Assembly: GCF_040515995.1 (NCBI RefSeq)
Contig: NZ_CP159485.1
Span: forward strand, 992,001 to 1,056,000
Length of the DNA stretch: 64,000 nt
From: Proteinivorax hydrogeniformans
GTDB lineage: Bacteria > Bacillota > Proteinivoracia > Proteinivoracales > Proteinivoracaceae
Direction of reading: 5' to 3'
Position numbers and translations under genes: made by a program. The notes beneath the pieces were generated by a model. The model was not told where the DNA came from. It worked only from the letters and a program-made list of their open reading frames with translations, and searched no databases. Positions 8,855-19,103 of this stretch are shown one piece after another. Numbering within the stretch: the stretch's first letter is position 1; each line of letters opens with the position of its first letter.

Positions 8855-11272
8855 ATTTTAAAAAACTATAAAAAAACTAAGATAGCTCGAATAAGCGAAG
8901 ATTCACGTATTCAGACTGTAAAAGAACATTTAACAAATGTCAGCCAGATCGCTGCTTCTAATGGGGAAAAAATTGAAGTTGGACATATGACGTACGTTGC
9001 TGGTCTATTACATGATTCAGGTAAATTAAGTACGAAATTTAAAGACTATATATTACAAAGTGTCAATGATGCTACCTATACCCCAAAAAGAGGTAGTGTG
9101 GATCACTCTACCGCTGGCGGAAAAATATTATTTGAAAAATTTCATAAACACAATTCAAATGTCTCTTTAAGGATTATTGTAGAACTATTGTGTAACACAA
9201 TAATATCTCATCATAATGGTCTTACTGATTTTCTTTCTCCTACAGGAACATCTACATACTTAAGACGTTTAAAGGACAAAGAAATTGACAATTTTGATGA
9301 AATTATAGGTGACTTCTTTAATGAAATTTCTTCATTAGAATTGTTAGAAGAAAAATTACAGCATGCCGAAGTTGAGTTAAAGAGTGCCTTATATCGCAAC
9401 CACCAGCATTCAAAATCTAAAGATCCAAATATAACAATAACTCTTCTAATGAAATATGTTTTTAGTTGCCTAATAGATGCAGATAGAACAGATGCTAGAT
9501 GTTTTGATGAAAATATAAATTCTTTAGAACAGGCTAATAACGGAAATGATTTTAACCTTTACTATTCAAGATTAATTAGACATCTAGACTTACTAAATAA
9601 GGCAAACACAAGTAAAAGCAGGGTGGATAAACTAAGGGAAAATATGTCTGAACAGTGCGAAGTATTTGCAGATAGGCCTTCAGGTATCTACACTTTGTCG
9701 ATTCCTACAGGTGGTGGCAAGACATTATCTAGCTTACGATATGCTATAAAACACGCTATTAAGTTTAACAAAGATAGGATAATTTATGTAGTACCCTATA
9801 CTTCAATAATTGAGCAGAATGCTAAAGAAGTTAGAGAAATACTTAAGGACAATAAAAACATTTTAGAACACCATTCAAACATAATAGAAAATGAAGATGA
9901 TGGTCCTTATGAAAACAATAAAACATATCAATTGGCAAGAGATAACTGGCACTCACCCATTATTTTTACAACTATGGTTCAATTTTTAAACACCATATAT
10001 TCTAACAAAACAAGAGATATACGAAGGTTTCATCAACTCGCCAACTCAATAATTATTTTTGATGAGGTTCAGTCAGTACCGGTTAAATGCATAGCATTAT
10101 TTAATGAAAGTTTAAATTTCTTAACGAATGTTTGTAATACAAGCATACTTTTATGTACTGCAACCCAGCCAGCTTTAGATTTTGTAGATAAAAAACTTGA
10201 TAAGATTGATGGAGAAGTAGTTTCAAACCTTAGTGAAGTTACAAAAAGTTTTAAGAGGGTAGAGATAATCGACAAGACTAAGCATGATGGGTGGAGTACA
10301 GGTGAGTTGGTTACTTTTATAAATGAGAATCTTAACGAAGAAACGAGAAGCATTCTGATAGTTTTAAACACGAAAACGGTGGTAAAAAATTTGTACAAGA
10401 GATTACGACAAACAAAAGATGCAAAAGTTTACCACTTAAGCACTTCCATGTGTGCTGCTCACCGTTCTACAGTTTTAAATAAAATAAAAAGTGCGTTGCT
10501 CAATAAAGAGAGGGTAGTTTGTGTCAGTACGCAGTTAATCGAGGCTGGGGTTAATATTAGCTTTGAGTGTGTAGTAAGATCTTTATCCGGTGTGGACTCA
10601 ATTGCCCAAGCAGCAGGGCGATGTAATAGACATGGGGAGGTGTCTACAAAGAACGTTTATGTCATCAATCATAGAGAAGAGAGCTTAAATCACTTAAAAA
10701 ACATAAAGACTGGAGCAGAAATAACAAATAAAATACTCCTTGATAAAAAATATGGCCATGTCAAAGAAGATTTACTTTCACCTAAAATTATGAGTCTATA
10801 CTTTACTAATTACTATACCGAACTACAAAACAAATTAGAATACCCGATTCCCTCTTTACAAGATAATCTATACGAACTGACTAAAGGTAGTAATAAGTAT
10901 AAAGAACATTATCGAAGCAAGTCCGGCAGGGACTTCCCATTAGCGCTGTATTCAAGTGTTAAAACAGTAGGCGATTATTTTCAAGTTATTGACCAAAAGA
11001 CTACCTCTGTTTTAGTCCCTTATGGTGAAGGTGCTGATATAATTTCAGAGCTAAACGGAGAACTAGCTATTACTGAGCTATCTTTAGTTTTAAGGAGAGC
11101 TCAGCATTATGTTGTGAATGTATACGATTTTGAACTCCAAAAACTTAGCAAGTCAGGAGGTTTAGTATATTTGTTAGATGATAAAGTTATAGCATTAAAA
11201 GAGAATGCTTATGACTTAGATTTTGGAGTTTCAACTGACGAAGAAGGAAAAATGTCAACCCTTACTATATAA
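8855..11272 (+). CDS. cas3: CRISPR-associated nuclease/helicase Cas3 (type I-C), apparent ATT start
   Basis: Cas3 unwinds and degrades DNA recruited by the I-C Cascade. The reading frame is open from the TAG at 8837 with no ATG, GTG or TTG before 8987. Starting at 8987 would remove the first metal-binding histidine of the HD nuclease (KEHLTNV). An ATT at 8855 stands 6 nt after AGGGGGG and gives an 805-residue protein beginning near the usual family N-terminus ([18 protein letters not shown]). Numbered from there: H25, H53-D54 (LLHDSGK), H84, Walker A PTGGGKT at 284-290, DEVQ at 403-406, then CTATQPA and AGRCNRHG of the helicase. It is the first gene of the cas operon, with cas5c 14 bp downstream. 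Product certain; start codon inferred. Confidence 0.93.
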   Translation: MLKNYKKTKIARISEDSRIQTVKEHLTNVSQIAASNGEKIEVGHMTYVAGLLHDSGKLSTKFKDYILQSVNDATYTPKRGSVDHSTAGGKILFEKFHKHNSNVSLRIIVELLCNTIISHHNGLTDFLSPTGTSTYLRRLKDKEIDNFDEIIGDFFNEISSLELLEEKLQHAEVELKSALYRNHQHSKSKDPNITITLLMKYVFSCLIDADRTDARCFDENINSLEQANNGNDFNLYYSRLIRHLDLLNKANTSKSRVDKLRENMSEQCEVFADRPSGIYTLSIPTGGGKTLSSLRYAIKHAIKFNKDRIIYVVPYTSIIEQNAKEVREILKDNKNILEHHSNIIENEDDGPYENNKTYQLARDNWHSPIIFTTMVQFLNTIYSNKTRDIRRFHQLANSIIIFDEVQSVPVKCIALFNESLNFLTNVCNTSILLCTATQPALDFVDKKLDKIDGEVVSNLSEVTKSFKRVEIIDKTKHDGWSTGELVTFINENLNEETRSILIVLNTKTVVKNLYKRLRQTKDAKVYHLSTSMCAAHRSTVLNKIKSALLNKERVVCVSTQLIEAGVNISFECVVRSLSGVDSIAQAAGRCNRHGEVSTKNVYVINHREESLNHLKNIKTGAEITNKILLDKKYGHVKEDLLSPKIMSLYFTNYYTELQNKLEYPIPSLQDNLYELTKGSNKYKEHYRSKSGRDFPLALYSSVKTVGDYFQVIDQKTTSVLVPYGEGADIISELNGELAITELSLVLRRAQHYVVNVYDFELQKLSKSGGLVYLLDDKVIALKENAYDLDFGVSTDEEGKMSTLTI

Positions 11273-11286
11273 AAAGGAGGTTAAGT

Positions 11287-12018
11287 ATGAGAAATCAAGT
11301 TGAATTTGAAGTCTATGGAAAGTATGCCTTGTTTACAGACCCTGCAACGAAAGTGGGAGGAGAGAAATTATCTTATCAAGTTCCAACATACCAAGCATTA
11401 AAAGGTATAATGGAATCGATTTATTGGAAACCAACTATTATTTGGATAATAGATGAAGTGCGGATAATGAATGCAATAAAAATGGAAGCCAAAGGAGTCA
11501 GGCCTATTGAGTATAAAGGAGGCAATACATTAGCAAGTTATACTTATTTAAAAGATGTTAGGTATCAAGTGCGAGCCCACTTTGTTTTTAATCGTCACCG
11601 GCCTGATCTAGATTATGATAGAAATGAGCATAAGCATCATAAAATTGCTAAAAGGTCTATAAAAGCTGGTGGTAGAAGGGATGTATTTTTAGGAACTAGA
11701 GAATGCGTAGCTTATGTAGAACCTTGTAAATTTGGGGAAAGTGAAGGGTTCTACGATGGCTATGGAGACATACATCTGGGGACAATGATTCATGGGCTTA
11801 ATTATCCTGATGAGACCGGATTAGATATGTTAGAAACTAGACTTTGGAACCCTATTATGCGAGATGGTTATATTTCCTTTATAAAGCCAGCTGACTGTGA
11901 AATAGTCCGACCAATTAAGAAATTAAGACCAAAAGGATTTTCAAAAGACAATTTAGAGCCAGCAGAAGAATTAGACAAGGAATTATCAAGAGAAGGAGGG
12001 ATTAGATGGGATGGATGA
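11287..12018 (+). CDS. cas5c: Cas5c, crRNA-processing endoribonuclease of type I-C
   Basis: A 243-residue Cas5d/Cas5c family protein. In type I-C this subunit replaces Cas6: it cuts the repeat RNA and stays on the 5' handle of crRNA in Cascade. The residues reported as catalytic in the Bacillus halodurans enzyme (Tyr46, Lys116, His117) are present at the same numbers here (ESIYWK and EHKHH). The glycine-rich RNA-binding segment is present as well. ATG 11287 has an excellent AAAAAGGAGG site. Its 3' end overlaps the start of cas8c by 13 bp, so translation is probably coupled. Confidence 0.95.
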   Translation: MRNQVEFEVYGKYALFTDPATKVGGEKLSYQVPTYQALKGIMESIYWKPTIIWIIDEVRIMNAIKMEAKGVRPIEYKGGNTLASYTYLKDVRYQVRAHFVFNRHRPDLDYDRNEHKHHKIAKRSIKAGGRRDVFLGTRECVAYVEPCKFGESEGFYDGYGDIHLGTMIHGLNYPDETGLDMLETRLWNPIMRDGYISFIKPADCEIVRPIKKLRPKGFSKDNLEPAEELDKELSREGGIRWDG

Positions 12019-13886
12019 ATGACTTGTTAGAAACGTATGAAAACAATGTTAATCAAGTAGGTAAGTTTGAACAAAAAGGCGACAAAGAATTTACGCTAAT
12101 ACCAATCGCCCATACAACACAATACGCTCAAATAGAAGTTACAGTAGATGTGAACGGTGATTTTTTGCAGGCAAAAGTGGTGGATAAAGACAATGCTAAT
12201 ACCGTTATTCCTTGTACTGAAAGCTCTTCGAGTAGAACCAGTGCACCAGCTCCACATCCACTTCATGATAAGCTAATATATGTAGCAGGTGATTTTGAAA
12301 AATATGTGGGTAAGTTGAAGAAAAGCTCACCCCATAATAATTATATCGACCAGTTAAAAAAATGGTGTGATTCGGACTACGCAAACTATAAGGTTAAAGC
12401 TATATACCAGTATATTCAAAAAGGGACACTGATTAGAGATCTTATCTCAGCCTCTGTACTAGTAGGGGATAAAAACAATGTACTTATCACTAAGTGGTCT
12501 AAAGAGTTAGAAAAAAATCTTGGTTACAAACCAGCTATTTTTGAAGTTTTAAGTGAAACTCAAGATAAGGCCTTTGTTCGCTTTGATGTGCATCAACCTA
12601 ATACAATAAATAAAAAGGTGTGGAAAGATAAAAAAGTCTATGATTCATTTATAAGTTTTTACAAAAACAGATTAGAAAAAGAAGATACATGCTATATAAC
12701 TGGTGAAGTAACACCTAAAACGGAAACACACTTAAGTGGATTAAGAAGATCAGGGGATAAGGCGAAACTAATATCTGCTAACGATACCAGTGGCTTCACA
12801 TTTAGAGGGCGTTTTAACAAAGGAGGTGAAGCAGTAAGCATAAGTTATGATGTTTCGCAAAAAGCGCATAACGCTTTAAAATGGTTAATATTAAAACAAG
12901 GAAAAAGTATTGATGGGAGAGTGTTTCTTGTATGGGGGAACGAAAATACCGATGCCCCTTCACCACAAGATGATGCACTAACATTGTTGAGTCAACTAGA
13001 TCCAAACTTGACCGTTAGCAATTCTCTCCAGGTTAATACCCATGAAATATTTGCAGATGACGTTAATAAAGCAATAGATGGTTATAAAAGAGAATTATCC
13101 TATAATTCAAATATCATAATCATGATTTTCGACGCTGCTACACCTGGACGATTATCTATTAAATACTATCAGAATTTAAAAGAAAGTGAATATATTAAAA
13201 GGATACAAAAGTGGCACAACACTTGTTCTTGGTTACACCGATATAGAAAAAGCAATGAAGGTAAGCATATTAAGTTTTGTGGGGCACCAGCCACACGGGA
13301 TATAGCAAATGCAGCTTTTGGTTTTAAATCTAGTGACAAATTGATTAAAGAAACAATGGAGAGGATGCTTCCTTGTGTTATAGAAGGACGGAAAATACCA
13401 ATAGATATCATACGAAGTGCAATTTATCGAGCATCCAATCCAGTCTCAATGGAAAAATGGCAATGGGAGAAAACTCTAAGCATCACTTGTGCTTTACTAA
13501 AAAAACATTATGAAAAGGAGGGGTACGAAGTGGCCTTAGACGAAAAAAATAAAAGCAGGGATTATTTATTTGGTAGATTACTTGCTGTGGCTGACGTATT
13601 AGAAAGAAGAGCACTTTCAAAAGAGGAGGGGAGACCTACTAGTGCTTTAAGGTATATGAATGCCTTTGCGAGACATCCGGCTAGGACTTGGAAAACTATC
13701 CAGACAAACTTGCAACCTTATCAAGCAAAGCTTGGTAATAAAGGGATTTATTATAATCGCTTAATTGATGAAATAGCATCCAATATAAGTCTAGAAGATT
13801 TTAACAATAGAGCACTTGGAGGAGTTTATTTGTTAGGGTTTTATAGTCAAAGACATGAACTTTATAATGGCAAAAATGATGTTTAG
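12006..13886 (+). CDS. cas8c: Cas8c (Csd1), large subunit of type I-C Cascade
   Basis: A 626-residue Csd1-family protein; the N-terminus [13 protein letters not shown] is typical. Cas8c recognises the PAM and opens target DNA in the I-C effector. ATG 12006 is preceded by AAGGAGGG at 5 nt and overlaps cas5c; the ATG at 12015 is worse placed. The last 118 residues can also be made separately as Cas11c from an internal start (see that entry). The next gene is cas7c, 33 bp on, which fits the canonical cas5-cas8c-cas7 order. No frame disruption was seen. Confidence 0.95.
   Translation: MGWMNDLLETYENNVNQVGKFEQKGDKEFTLIPIAHTTQYAQIEVTVDVNGDFLQAKVVDKDNANTVIPCTESSSSRTSAPAPHPLHDKLIYVAGDFEKYVGKLKKSSPHNNYIDQLKKWCDSDYANYKVKAIYQYIQKGTLIRDLISASVLVGDKNNVLITKWSKELEKNLGYKPAIFEVLSETQDKAFVRFDVHQPNTINKKVWKDKKVYDSFISFYKNRLEKEDTCYITGEVTPKTETHLSGLRRSGDKAKLISANDTSGFTFRGRFNKGGEAVSISYDVSQKAHNALKWLILKQGKSIDGRVFLVWGNENTDAPSPQDDALTLLSQLDPNLTVSNSLQVNTHEIFADDVNKAIDGYKRELSYNSNIIIMIFDAATPGRLSIKYYQNLKESEYIKRIQKWHNTCSWLHRYRKSNEGKHIKFCGAPATRDIANAAFGFKSSDKLIKETMERMLPCVIEGRKIPIDIIRSAIYRASNPVSMEKWQWEKTLSITCALLKKHYEKEGYEVALDEKNKSRDYLFGRLLAVADVLERRALSKEEGRPTSALRYMNAFARHPARTWKTIQTNLQPYQAKLGNKGIYYNRLIDEIASNISLEDFNNRALGGVYLLGFYSQRHELYNGKNDV
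13530..13886 (+). CDS. cas11c: Cas11c, small Cascade subunit from an internal start in cas8c
   Basis: Inside cas8c, in the same frame, GTG at 13530 (codon 509) is preceded by a near-perfect ribosome binding site AAGGAGGGG at 13515-13523 with a 6-nt gap. It would yield a 118-residue helical protein ([18 protein letters not shown]...). Independent translation of a roughly 120-residue small subunit from the 3' end of cas8 is established for several type I systems including I-C; it supplies the belly subunits of Cascade. A Shine-Dalgarno this strong in the middle of a coding region is unlikely by chance. Expression from this exact codon is inferred. Confidence 0.8.
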   Translation: MALDEKNKSRDYLFGRLLAVADVLERRALSKEEGRPTSALRYMNAFARHPARTWKTIQTNLQPYQAKLGNKGIYYNRLIDEIASNISLEDFNNRALGGVYLLGFYSQRHELYNGKNDV

Positions 13887-13919
13887 AATTAAAATAACAA
13901 AAAATGGGAGGAAATTAAA

Positions 13920-14759
13920 ATGTCTATTTTAGATTACAAAATTGACTTTGCTGTGGTATTTTCAGTAAAAAATGCTAACCCCAATGGAGATCCTTTAAAT
14001 GGGAATAGGCCTCGTCAAAACTTTGAGGGTTATGGAGAGGTATCCGACGTATGCTTAAAAAGAAAGATAAGAAATCGACTTCAAGATAAAGGTGAGCCAA
14101 TTTTTGTGCAATCAGATGAAAGGAAGAATGATGATTTTAAAAGCTTAAAGGAGCGTGCAGATTCAGTTACTGAGTTGAAAAAAACAAAAGATAAAGATGA
14201 ATATCATGATATAGCATGCAAAACCTGGACTGATGTGAGAACTTTTGGGCAGGTTTTTGCTTTTAAAGGTGATAGCTCCACTTCGGTAGGAGTGAGGGGG
14301 CCTGTCTCAATTCATCCAGCTGTTAGCTTGCATCCAGTTGACATATCAAGTATTCAAATAACCAAAAGTGTAAACTCTACCACTTCAAATAAAAAGTCTT
14401 CGGATACTATGGGCACTAAGCACCGTGTTGACTTCGGCGTTTATGTCTTTTATGGAAGCATCAATACTCAGCTAGCAGAAAAAACCAAATTTACTAAAGA
14501 TGATGCTGATAAAATCAAAGATGCTCTCTGCACATTATTTGAAAATGATGCTTCATCTGCTCGGCCTGACGGGAGTATGGAAATTCATAATGTATACTGG
14601 TGGGAACATAATTCTAAACTAGGACAATACTCATCAGGCAAAGTACACCGTTCACTATCATTGAAGTTAAAAAATGATGAGCCAAAATCCTATGATGATA
14701 TAATTATTAAATTAAATAAGCTAGAAGGACTAGACGTAAAAGTTTATGAAGGAAAATAA
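13920..14759 (+). CDS. cas7c: Cas7c (Csd2), Cascade backbone subunit
   Basis: A 279-residue Csd2/Csh2-family RAMP protein that polymerises along the crRNA spacer. Family hallmarks are the N-terminal VVFSVKNANPNGDPLNGNRP segment, the DVRTFGQVFAF segment near residue 100, and the VRGPVSIHPAVS segment. ATG 13920 has GGGAGGAAA upstream. The 3' end overlaps cas4 by 14 bp. The length is typical for I-C Cas7. Confidence 0.95.
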   Translation: MSILDYKIDFAVVFSVKNANPNGDPLNGNRPRQNFEGYGEVSDVCLKRKIRNRLQDKGEPIFVQSDERKNDDFKSLKERADSVTELKKTKDKDEYHDIACKTWTDVRTFGQVFAFKGDSSTSVGVRGPVSIHPAVSLHPVDISSIQITKSVNSTTSNKKSSDTMGTKHRVDFGVYVFYGSINTQLAEKTKFTKDDADKIKDALCTLFENDASSARPDGSMEIHNVYWWEHNSKLGQYSSGKVHRSLSLKLKNDEPKSYDDIIIKLNKLEGLDVKVYEGK

Positions 14760-15405
14760 TGAAGAAAACTTTCTCATGTTATCAGGAATTCAACATTTTC
14801 AATTCTGTAAAAGGCAATGGGCTTTAATACACGTTGAACAGCAGTGGGAGGAAAATATAAGAACTGTGGAGGGCAACCATATACATCGAAAAGTTGATCA
14901 ACCTCTAATTAAAGAAACACGGAAGAACAAGCTTATTATTAGATCACTACCTGTACAATCTAAAGAACTAGGAATAACCGGAGTTTGTGATGTTGTTGAG
15001 TTTATAGAAGATGAGTATGGTATTTCGGTTTTAGGGTCGAAGAAAAAATACGTCCCCATACCTATTGAATACAAGAAGGGGAAACCTAAAACTGACAAAG
15101 CTGACACTTTACAATTGGCAGCTCAAGCAATGTGCTTAGAGGAAATGTTAGTATGTCAAATAGATAAGGGGTATATCTTTTACAATGAAATAAAAAGAAG
15201 GGTAGAAGTACCCCTTAGTGGAAATTACAAAACTAAAATAAAGGACCTTGTTTCAGAGATGCATCAGTATTTTAACAAAGGTTATACACCTAAAGCAAAA
15301 GTTGGAAAGCACTGCAATAGTTGTTCGCTACAAAACATTTGCTTACCAAAATTATTAAATAAACAAACAGCCAGTAGCTACATTGAAAGGAAAATTAAAG
15401 GATGA
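14746..15405 (+). CDS. cas4: Cas4, adaptation exonuclease with Fe-S cluster
   Basis: A 219-residue RecB-family nuclease used during spacer acquisition to trim prespacers and select the PAM end. Cys21 (FCKRQWAL) and Cys190, Cys193, Cys199 near the C-terminus form the [4Fe-4S] site. RecB motifs are His45/His47 (EGNHIH), Asp82 (GVCDVVEF), Glu108-x-Lys110 (IEYKKG) and Gln123 (TLQLAAQ). The ATG at 14746 lies within the end of cas7c and has only a weak ribosome binding site, so translation is probably coupled. The stop overlaps the cas1 ATG. All catalytic residues appear intact. Confidence 0.95.
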   Translation: MKENNEENFLMLSGIQHFQFCKRQWALIHVEQQWEENIRTVEGNHIHRKVDQPLIKETRKNKLIIRSLPVQSKELGITGVCDVVEFIEDEYGISVLGSKKKYVPIPIEYKKGKPKTDKADTLQLAAQAMCLEEMLVCQIDKGYIFYNEIKRRVEVPLSGNYKTKIKDLVSEMHQYFNKGYTPKAKVGKHCNSCSLQNICLPKLLNKQTASSYIERKIKG

Positions 15406-16433
15406 AAAAGTTATTGAACACTCTGTTTGTGACCAGCCCAGATGTGTACTTGGCTTTAAACGGAGAGAATGTTGTGGTATTAAAGGAACAAGAGAGATTA
15501 GCCCAGCTACCTCTTCACAATTTAGAGACAATTTATACATTTGGGCACAGTGGTGCAAGCCCAGCACTAATGGGGTTTTGTGCTGAACAGGGGATTTCCA
15601 TTGTTTTTTTAAACAGAAGTGGCAGATTTTTGGCCAAAGTAGTTGGTAAAAGTAGGGGTAATGTGTTGTTAAGAAAGGCTCAATACCGTATATCTGATCA
15701 TGAAACTAAAAGTGCAAAATTGGCAGCAAACTTTATTATCGGTAAAATATATAATAATAAGTGGAGTATCGAGCGGGCAACAAGGGACTACCCTTTAAGG
15801 GTGGATGTGAACAAATTTAAACAGGCTTCGCAGAATCTTTCACAACTCTTAATAAAGGTTAGAAATGTGACTGACTTAGAATTGCTTCGAGGGTATGAAG
15901 GGCAAGCTGCTCTTATCTATTATGAGTTATTAGATGAACTGATATTACAGCAAAAGGAAAGTTTCTTTTACCACCAAAGAAGCAGAAGACCTCCTCTAGA
16001 TAATGTAAATGCTATGCTTTCATTTGCCTATACTTTACTTTCAAACGATGTAGCAGCTTCTTTAGAAAGTGTCGGTTTAGATTCATATGTAGGATTTTTA
16101 CATCGGGATAGACCAGGGAGAGCTTCACTAGCCTTGGATGTTATGGAAGAAATGAGAGGGATTTTTGCAGATCGTTTTGTAATATCTTTGATTAACAAAA
16201 AGATTGTAAATGAAGAAGATTTTATAACCAAAGAAAGCGGAGCTATTATAATGACAGATATGTGTAAAAAAAAGTTTCTAAAATACTGGCAAGAAAGGAA
16301 ACAAGATAAAATTAATCATCCTTACCTAGGAGAAAAAATTTCTTGGGGACTTGTGCCGCATGCTCAAGCTATGTTATTAGCTAGGTACTTAAGGGGAGAT
16401 TTAGATGAATATCCGCCATTTTTGTGGAAGTAG
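15402..16433 (+). CDS. cas1: Cas1, CRISPR integrase
   Basis: A 343-residue I-C type Cas1 that, with Cas2, inserts new spacers at the leader end of the array. Metal-binding residues are Glu166 (RGYEGQAA), His234 (GFLHRDRPGR) and Asp246 (ASLALDVMEEMR). The ATG at 15402 overlaps the cas4 stop. The gene is complete and is followed directly by cas2. With intact cas4-cas1-cas2 the system should be able to acquire spacers. Confidence 0.96.
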   Translation: MKKLLNTLFVTSPDVYLALNGENVVVLKEQERLAQLPLHNLETIYTFGHSGASPALMGFCAEQGISIVFLNRSGRFLAKVVGKSRGNVLLRKAQYRISDHETKSAKLAANFIIGKIYNNKWSIERATRDYPLRVDVNKFKQASQNLSQLLIKVRNVTDLELLRGYEGQAALIYYELLDELILQQKESFFYHQRSRRPPLDNVNAMLSFAYTLLSNDVAASLESVGLDSYVGFLHRDRPGRASLALDVMEEMRGIFADRFVISLINKKIVNEEDFITKESGAIIMTDMCKKKFLKYWQERKQDKINHPYLGEKISWGLVPHAQAMLLARYLRGDLDEYPPFLWK

Positions 16434-16441
16434 GTGAGACC

Positions 16442-16732
16442 ATTTTAGTTGTTATAACTTATGATGTTAGCACCACCAGTGAAGGGGGAAAAAAACGCTT
16501 AAGGAAAGTGGCAAAAACTTGTCAAAAATATGGGATTAGAGTACAGAATTCAGTATTCGAATGCATCGTGGATTCAACAAAACTTAAGCAATTGAAATAT
16601 GAATTGAATGCTGTTATTAACGAAAAAGAGGATAGCCTTAGGGTTTATAGATTAGGAGATAACTATAAAGGTAAAGTTGAGCATATTGGCACTAAAGAAG
16701 TAGTTAATATGGAAGAAGTGATAATTATATAG
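16442..16732 (+). CDS. cas2: Cas2, integration complex subunit, apparent ATT start
   Basis: A 96-residue ferredoxin-fold dimer that holds two Cas1 dimers together. The core VVITYDVSTT with the conserved Asp, and RVQNSVFECIVD, are typical of I-C Cas2. Family members begin with M-L-V-x-V-T-Y-D-V. Here that position is coded by ATT at 16442, placed 4-5 nt after AGGTGAG. The only upstream alternative is GTG at 16424, which lies inside cas1, lacks a ribosome binding site and adds six atypical residues. Hence ATT is preferred. It is the last gene of the operon; the CRISPR leader follows. Confidence 0.92.
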   Translation: MLVVITYDVSTTSEGGKKRLRKVAKTCQKYGIRVQNSVFECIVDSTKLKQLKYELNAVINEKEDSLRVYRLGDNYKGKVEHIGTKEVVNMEEVIII

Positions 16733-16900
16733 TGCGAGAGTAAAGCGCACATAAAATCAGTGTAAGATTCGCACACCTAATAGTAGAAAAAAATATAACT
16801 ATTTAACTTTCATTAATAAAAAAAGAAGTATGTAAAGAGAAATAAATATTGAAAAATTACTTTTTGCCTTAAAAAGAGGCTGTTTTAAGGCAAAAACGCA
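16733..16900 (+). promoter_or_regulatory. CRISPR leader with a 14-bp inverted repeat at the first repeat
   Basis: AT-rich DNA between cas2 and the first repeat, on the side where the repeats' ATTGAAAT end points away. It starts with a small hairpin (GTGCG...CGCAC), common just after I-C cas2. It ends with a perfect 14-bp inverted repeat (16861-16874 and 16883-16896, 8-nt loop; arm TTTTTGCCTTAAAA), only 4 bp before repeat 1. It should hold the array promoter and the sequences that direct integration; no clear -35/-10 pair was recognised. Confidence 0.75.
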
Positions 16901-19103
16901 GTCGCACCCCATGTGGGTGCGTGGATTGAAATATACTGTGTGCCGGCCTATTTCTCTGTCCCCTTGGTCGCACCCCATGTGGGTGCGTGGATTGAAATCT
17001 AAAAGCACTTACTATGGCCAGCCTGTAGTATAGTCGCACCCCATGTGGGTGCGTGGATTGAAATATCTGTCTTAATCACCTTGAAGTAGCGTAGGTTGTC
17101 GCACCCCATGTGGGTGCGTGGATTGAAATCTTGCTGTTATATCGCACTTTAGGTCCAGCAGCGTCGCACCCCATGTGGGTGCGTGGATTGAAATATTCAT
17201 GCAGTAGTCTAAGAAATCTTCTACCTCATGTCGCACCCCATGTGGGTGCGTGGATTGAAATTCTAATATAAAGTTTACTGGTGTCATAGTCTTTGCGTCG
17301 CACCCCATGTGGGTGCGTGGATTGAAATCTAAAAGCACTTACTATGGCCAGCCTGTAGTATGTCGCACCCCATGTGGGTGCGTGGATTGAAATTTCGGTA
17401 TGCTGGGTTTAGTGGCACTAGCACCTCGTCGCACCCCATGTGGGTGCGTGGATTGAAATCGTTAGCTGTACCTCTATATAGAAGGGATTATCGCGTCGCA
17501 CCCCATGTGGGTGCGTGGATTGAAATTTTTCAGACATGAACTTAGCCGTATGACCTTCTACGTCGCACCCCATGTGGGTGCGTGGATTGAAATACCCTAA
17601 CACATAAGATTCTTTTACATTTCTAAAGTCGCACCCCATGTGGGTGCGTGGATTGAAATATATTTAAATTATCGCCAGCGTATTTATGGAAGGTCGCACC
17701 CCATGTGGGTGCGTGGATTGAAATACCATTGCAAGGTTCGATTTTTCAGACTACACAATGTCGCACCCCATGTGGGTGCGTGGATTGAAATTTCTATAAC
17801 TTTATCAGCTAACCCATGTACATCGTCGCACCCCATGTGGGTGCGTGGATTGAAATTTTGTATCTTTCAACCTTATCACCTTTAAACTCTAAGTCGCACC
17901 CCATGTGGGTGCGTGGATTGAAATAGATTAAACGTGTTGAGCGGTTCGATGCAGAAGGGTCGCACCCCATGTGGGTGCGTGGATTGAAATAATTAGGCGA
18001 ACTAACCATTTGGAGCGGTGAAGGTCGCACCCCATGTGGGTGCGTGGATTGAAATTCCGGTGGAATACCACTTAAAAACCATCTCCACAGTCGCACCCCA
18101 TGTGGGTGCGTGGATTGAAATTTGCTAGGTAAAGCCCACTTTTCAAATTCCTGGGTCGCACCCCATGTGGGTGCGTGGATTGAAATACTTGTGTCAACAT
18201 CTAACACATTTAAACAGTTAGTCGCACCCCATGTGGGTGCGTGGATTGAAATTAAGGAGACATATGATATGCTTTACGAAAAACTAGTCGCACCCCATGT
18301 GGGTGCGTGGATTGAAATTTAATTTTATTCAGAATCTCGTCCCCAATGTTAAAGTCGCACCCCATGTGGGTGCGTGGATTGAAATTCGAAGCTTAGGGAT
18401 ATTAAGCTCCACATCCTCGTCGCACCCCATGTGGGTGCGTGGATTGAAATAACATATCTTTTAGTCTTGTGTCCTCTGCAGTTGTGTCGCACCCCATGTG
18501 GGTGCGTGGATTGAAATTTTCTTAAGTCTTTATATAGAAAGATACCAAAAAGTCGCACCCCATGTGGGTGCGTGGATTGAAATAATTATGCCTATATCCT
18601 TTTCTGCTAGATTTCGGTGTCGCACCCCATGTGGGTGCGTGGATTGAAATACTAGATCTAATTGGCGAGCCTTTGCCACATAAGTCGCACCCCATGTGGG
18701 TGCGTGGATTGAAATTGGTCTTACTAAATTGTTATCATCATCTATAAGTGTCGCACCCCATGTGGGTGCGTGGATTGAAATGCTTTTTTATATCGTTTTT
18801 AAGTCGCTCTTTAAAGTCGCACCCCATGTGGGTGCGTGGATTGAAATATTAAGTCGCCAAAATAATCTGTACCAAATTGAGTCGCACCCCATGTGGGTGC
18901 GTGGATTGAAATAATGAATTTAAGTCAAAACGAGGTGAAACCTATGTCGCACCCCATGTGGGTGCGTGGATTGAAATATAACTTCCATTTTGCTATGTCA
19001 ATTGCAAACTGGTCGCACCCCATGTGGGTGCGTGGATTGAAATCATTGTTCAGGGTCTCCATTCCAAAATGATTCAGGGTCGCACCCCATGTGGGTGCGT
19101 GGA
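16901..19103 (+). CRISPR. Type I-C CRISPR array, 34 repeats (last truncated), 33 spacers
   Basis: Repeats are 32 bp, begin GTCGCACCCC, end GTGGATTGAAAT, and contain the stem GCACCC-CATGT-GGGTGC. This is the classic I-C type and fits the adjacent cas genes. Thirty-three full copies (first 16901-16932, last full one 19012-19043) are identical by eye. The 34th, from 19079, keeps only 25 bp before being cut by the istB fragment. Spacers are 33-36 bp. Transcription is rightward, giving crRNA with an ATTGAAAT-ending 5' handle. Spacer 2 (16999-17032) and spacer 7 (17329-17361) have the same sequence except one extra A at the end of spacer 2. No spacer was matched by eye to DNA in this window; their targets are unknown. 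Confidence 0.98.

Noticed and set aside
16424-16441. GTG start for cas2
   Set aside because: It has no Shine-Dalgarno, lies within cas1 and adds residues not seen in the family; ATT 16442 is better placed.
8855-16732. Possibility that the cas genes form a new CRISPR subtype
   Set aside because: Gene order, Cas5c catalytic residues, Cas8c/Csd1, Cas7c/Csd2 and the 32-bp repeat are all canonical type I-C.
16933-19078. Self-targeting spacers
   Set aside because: No spacer was matched by eye to other DNA in this window; a full-genome search would be needed.
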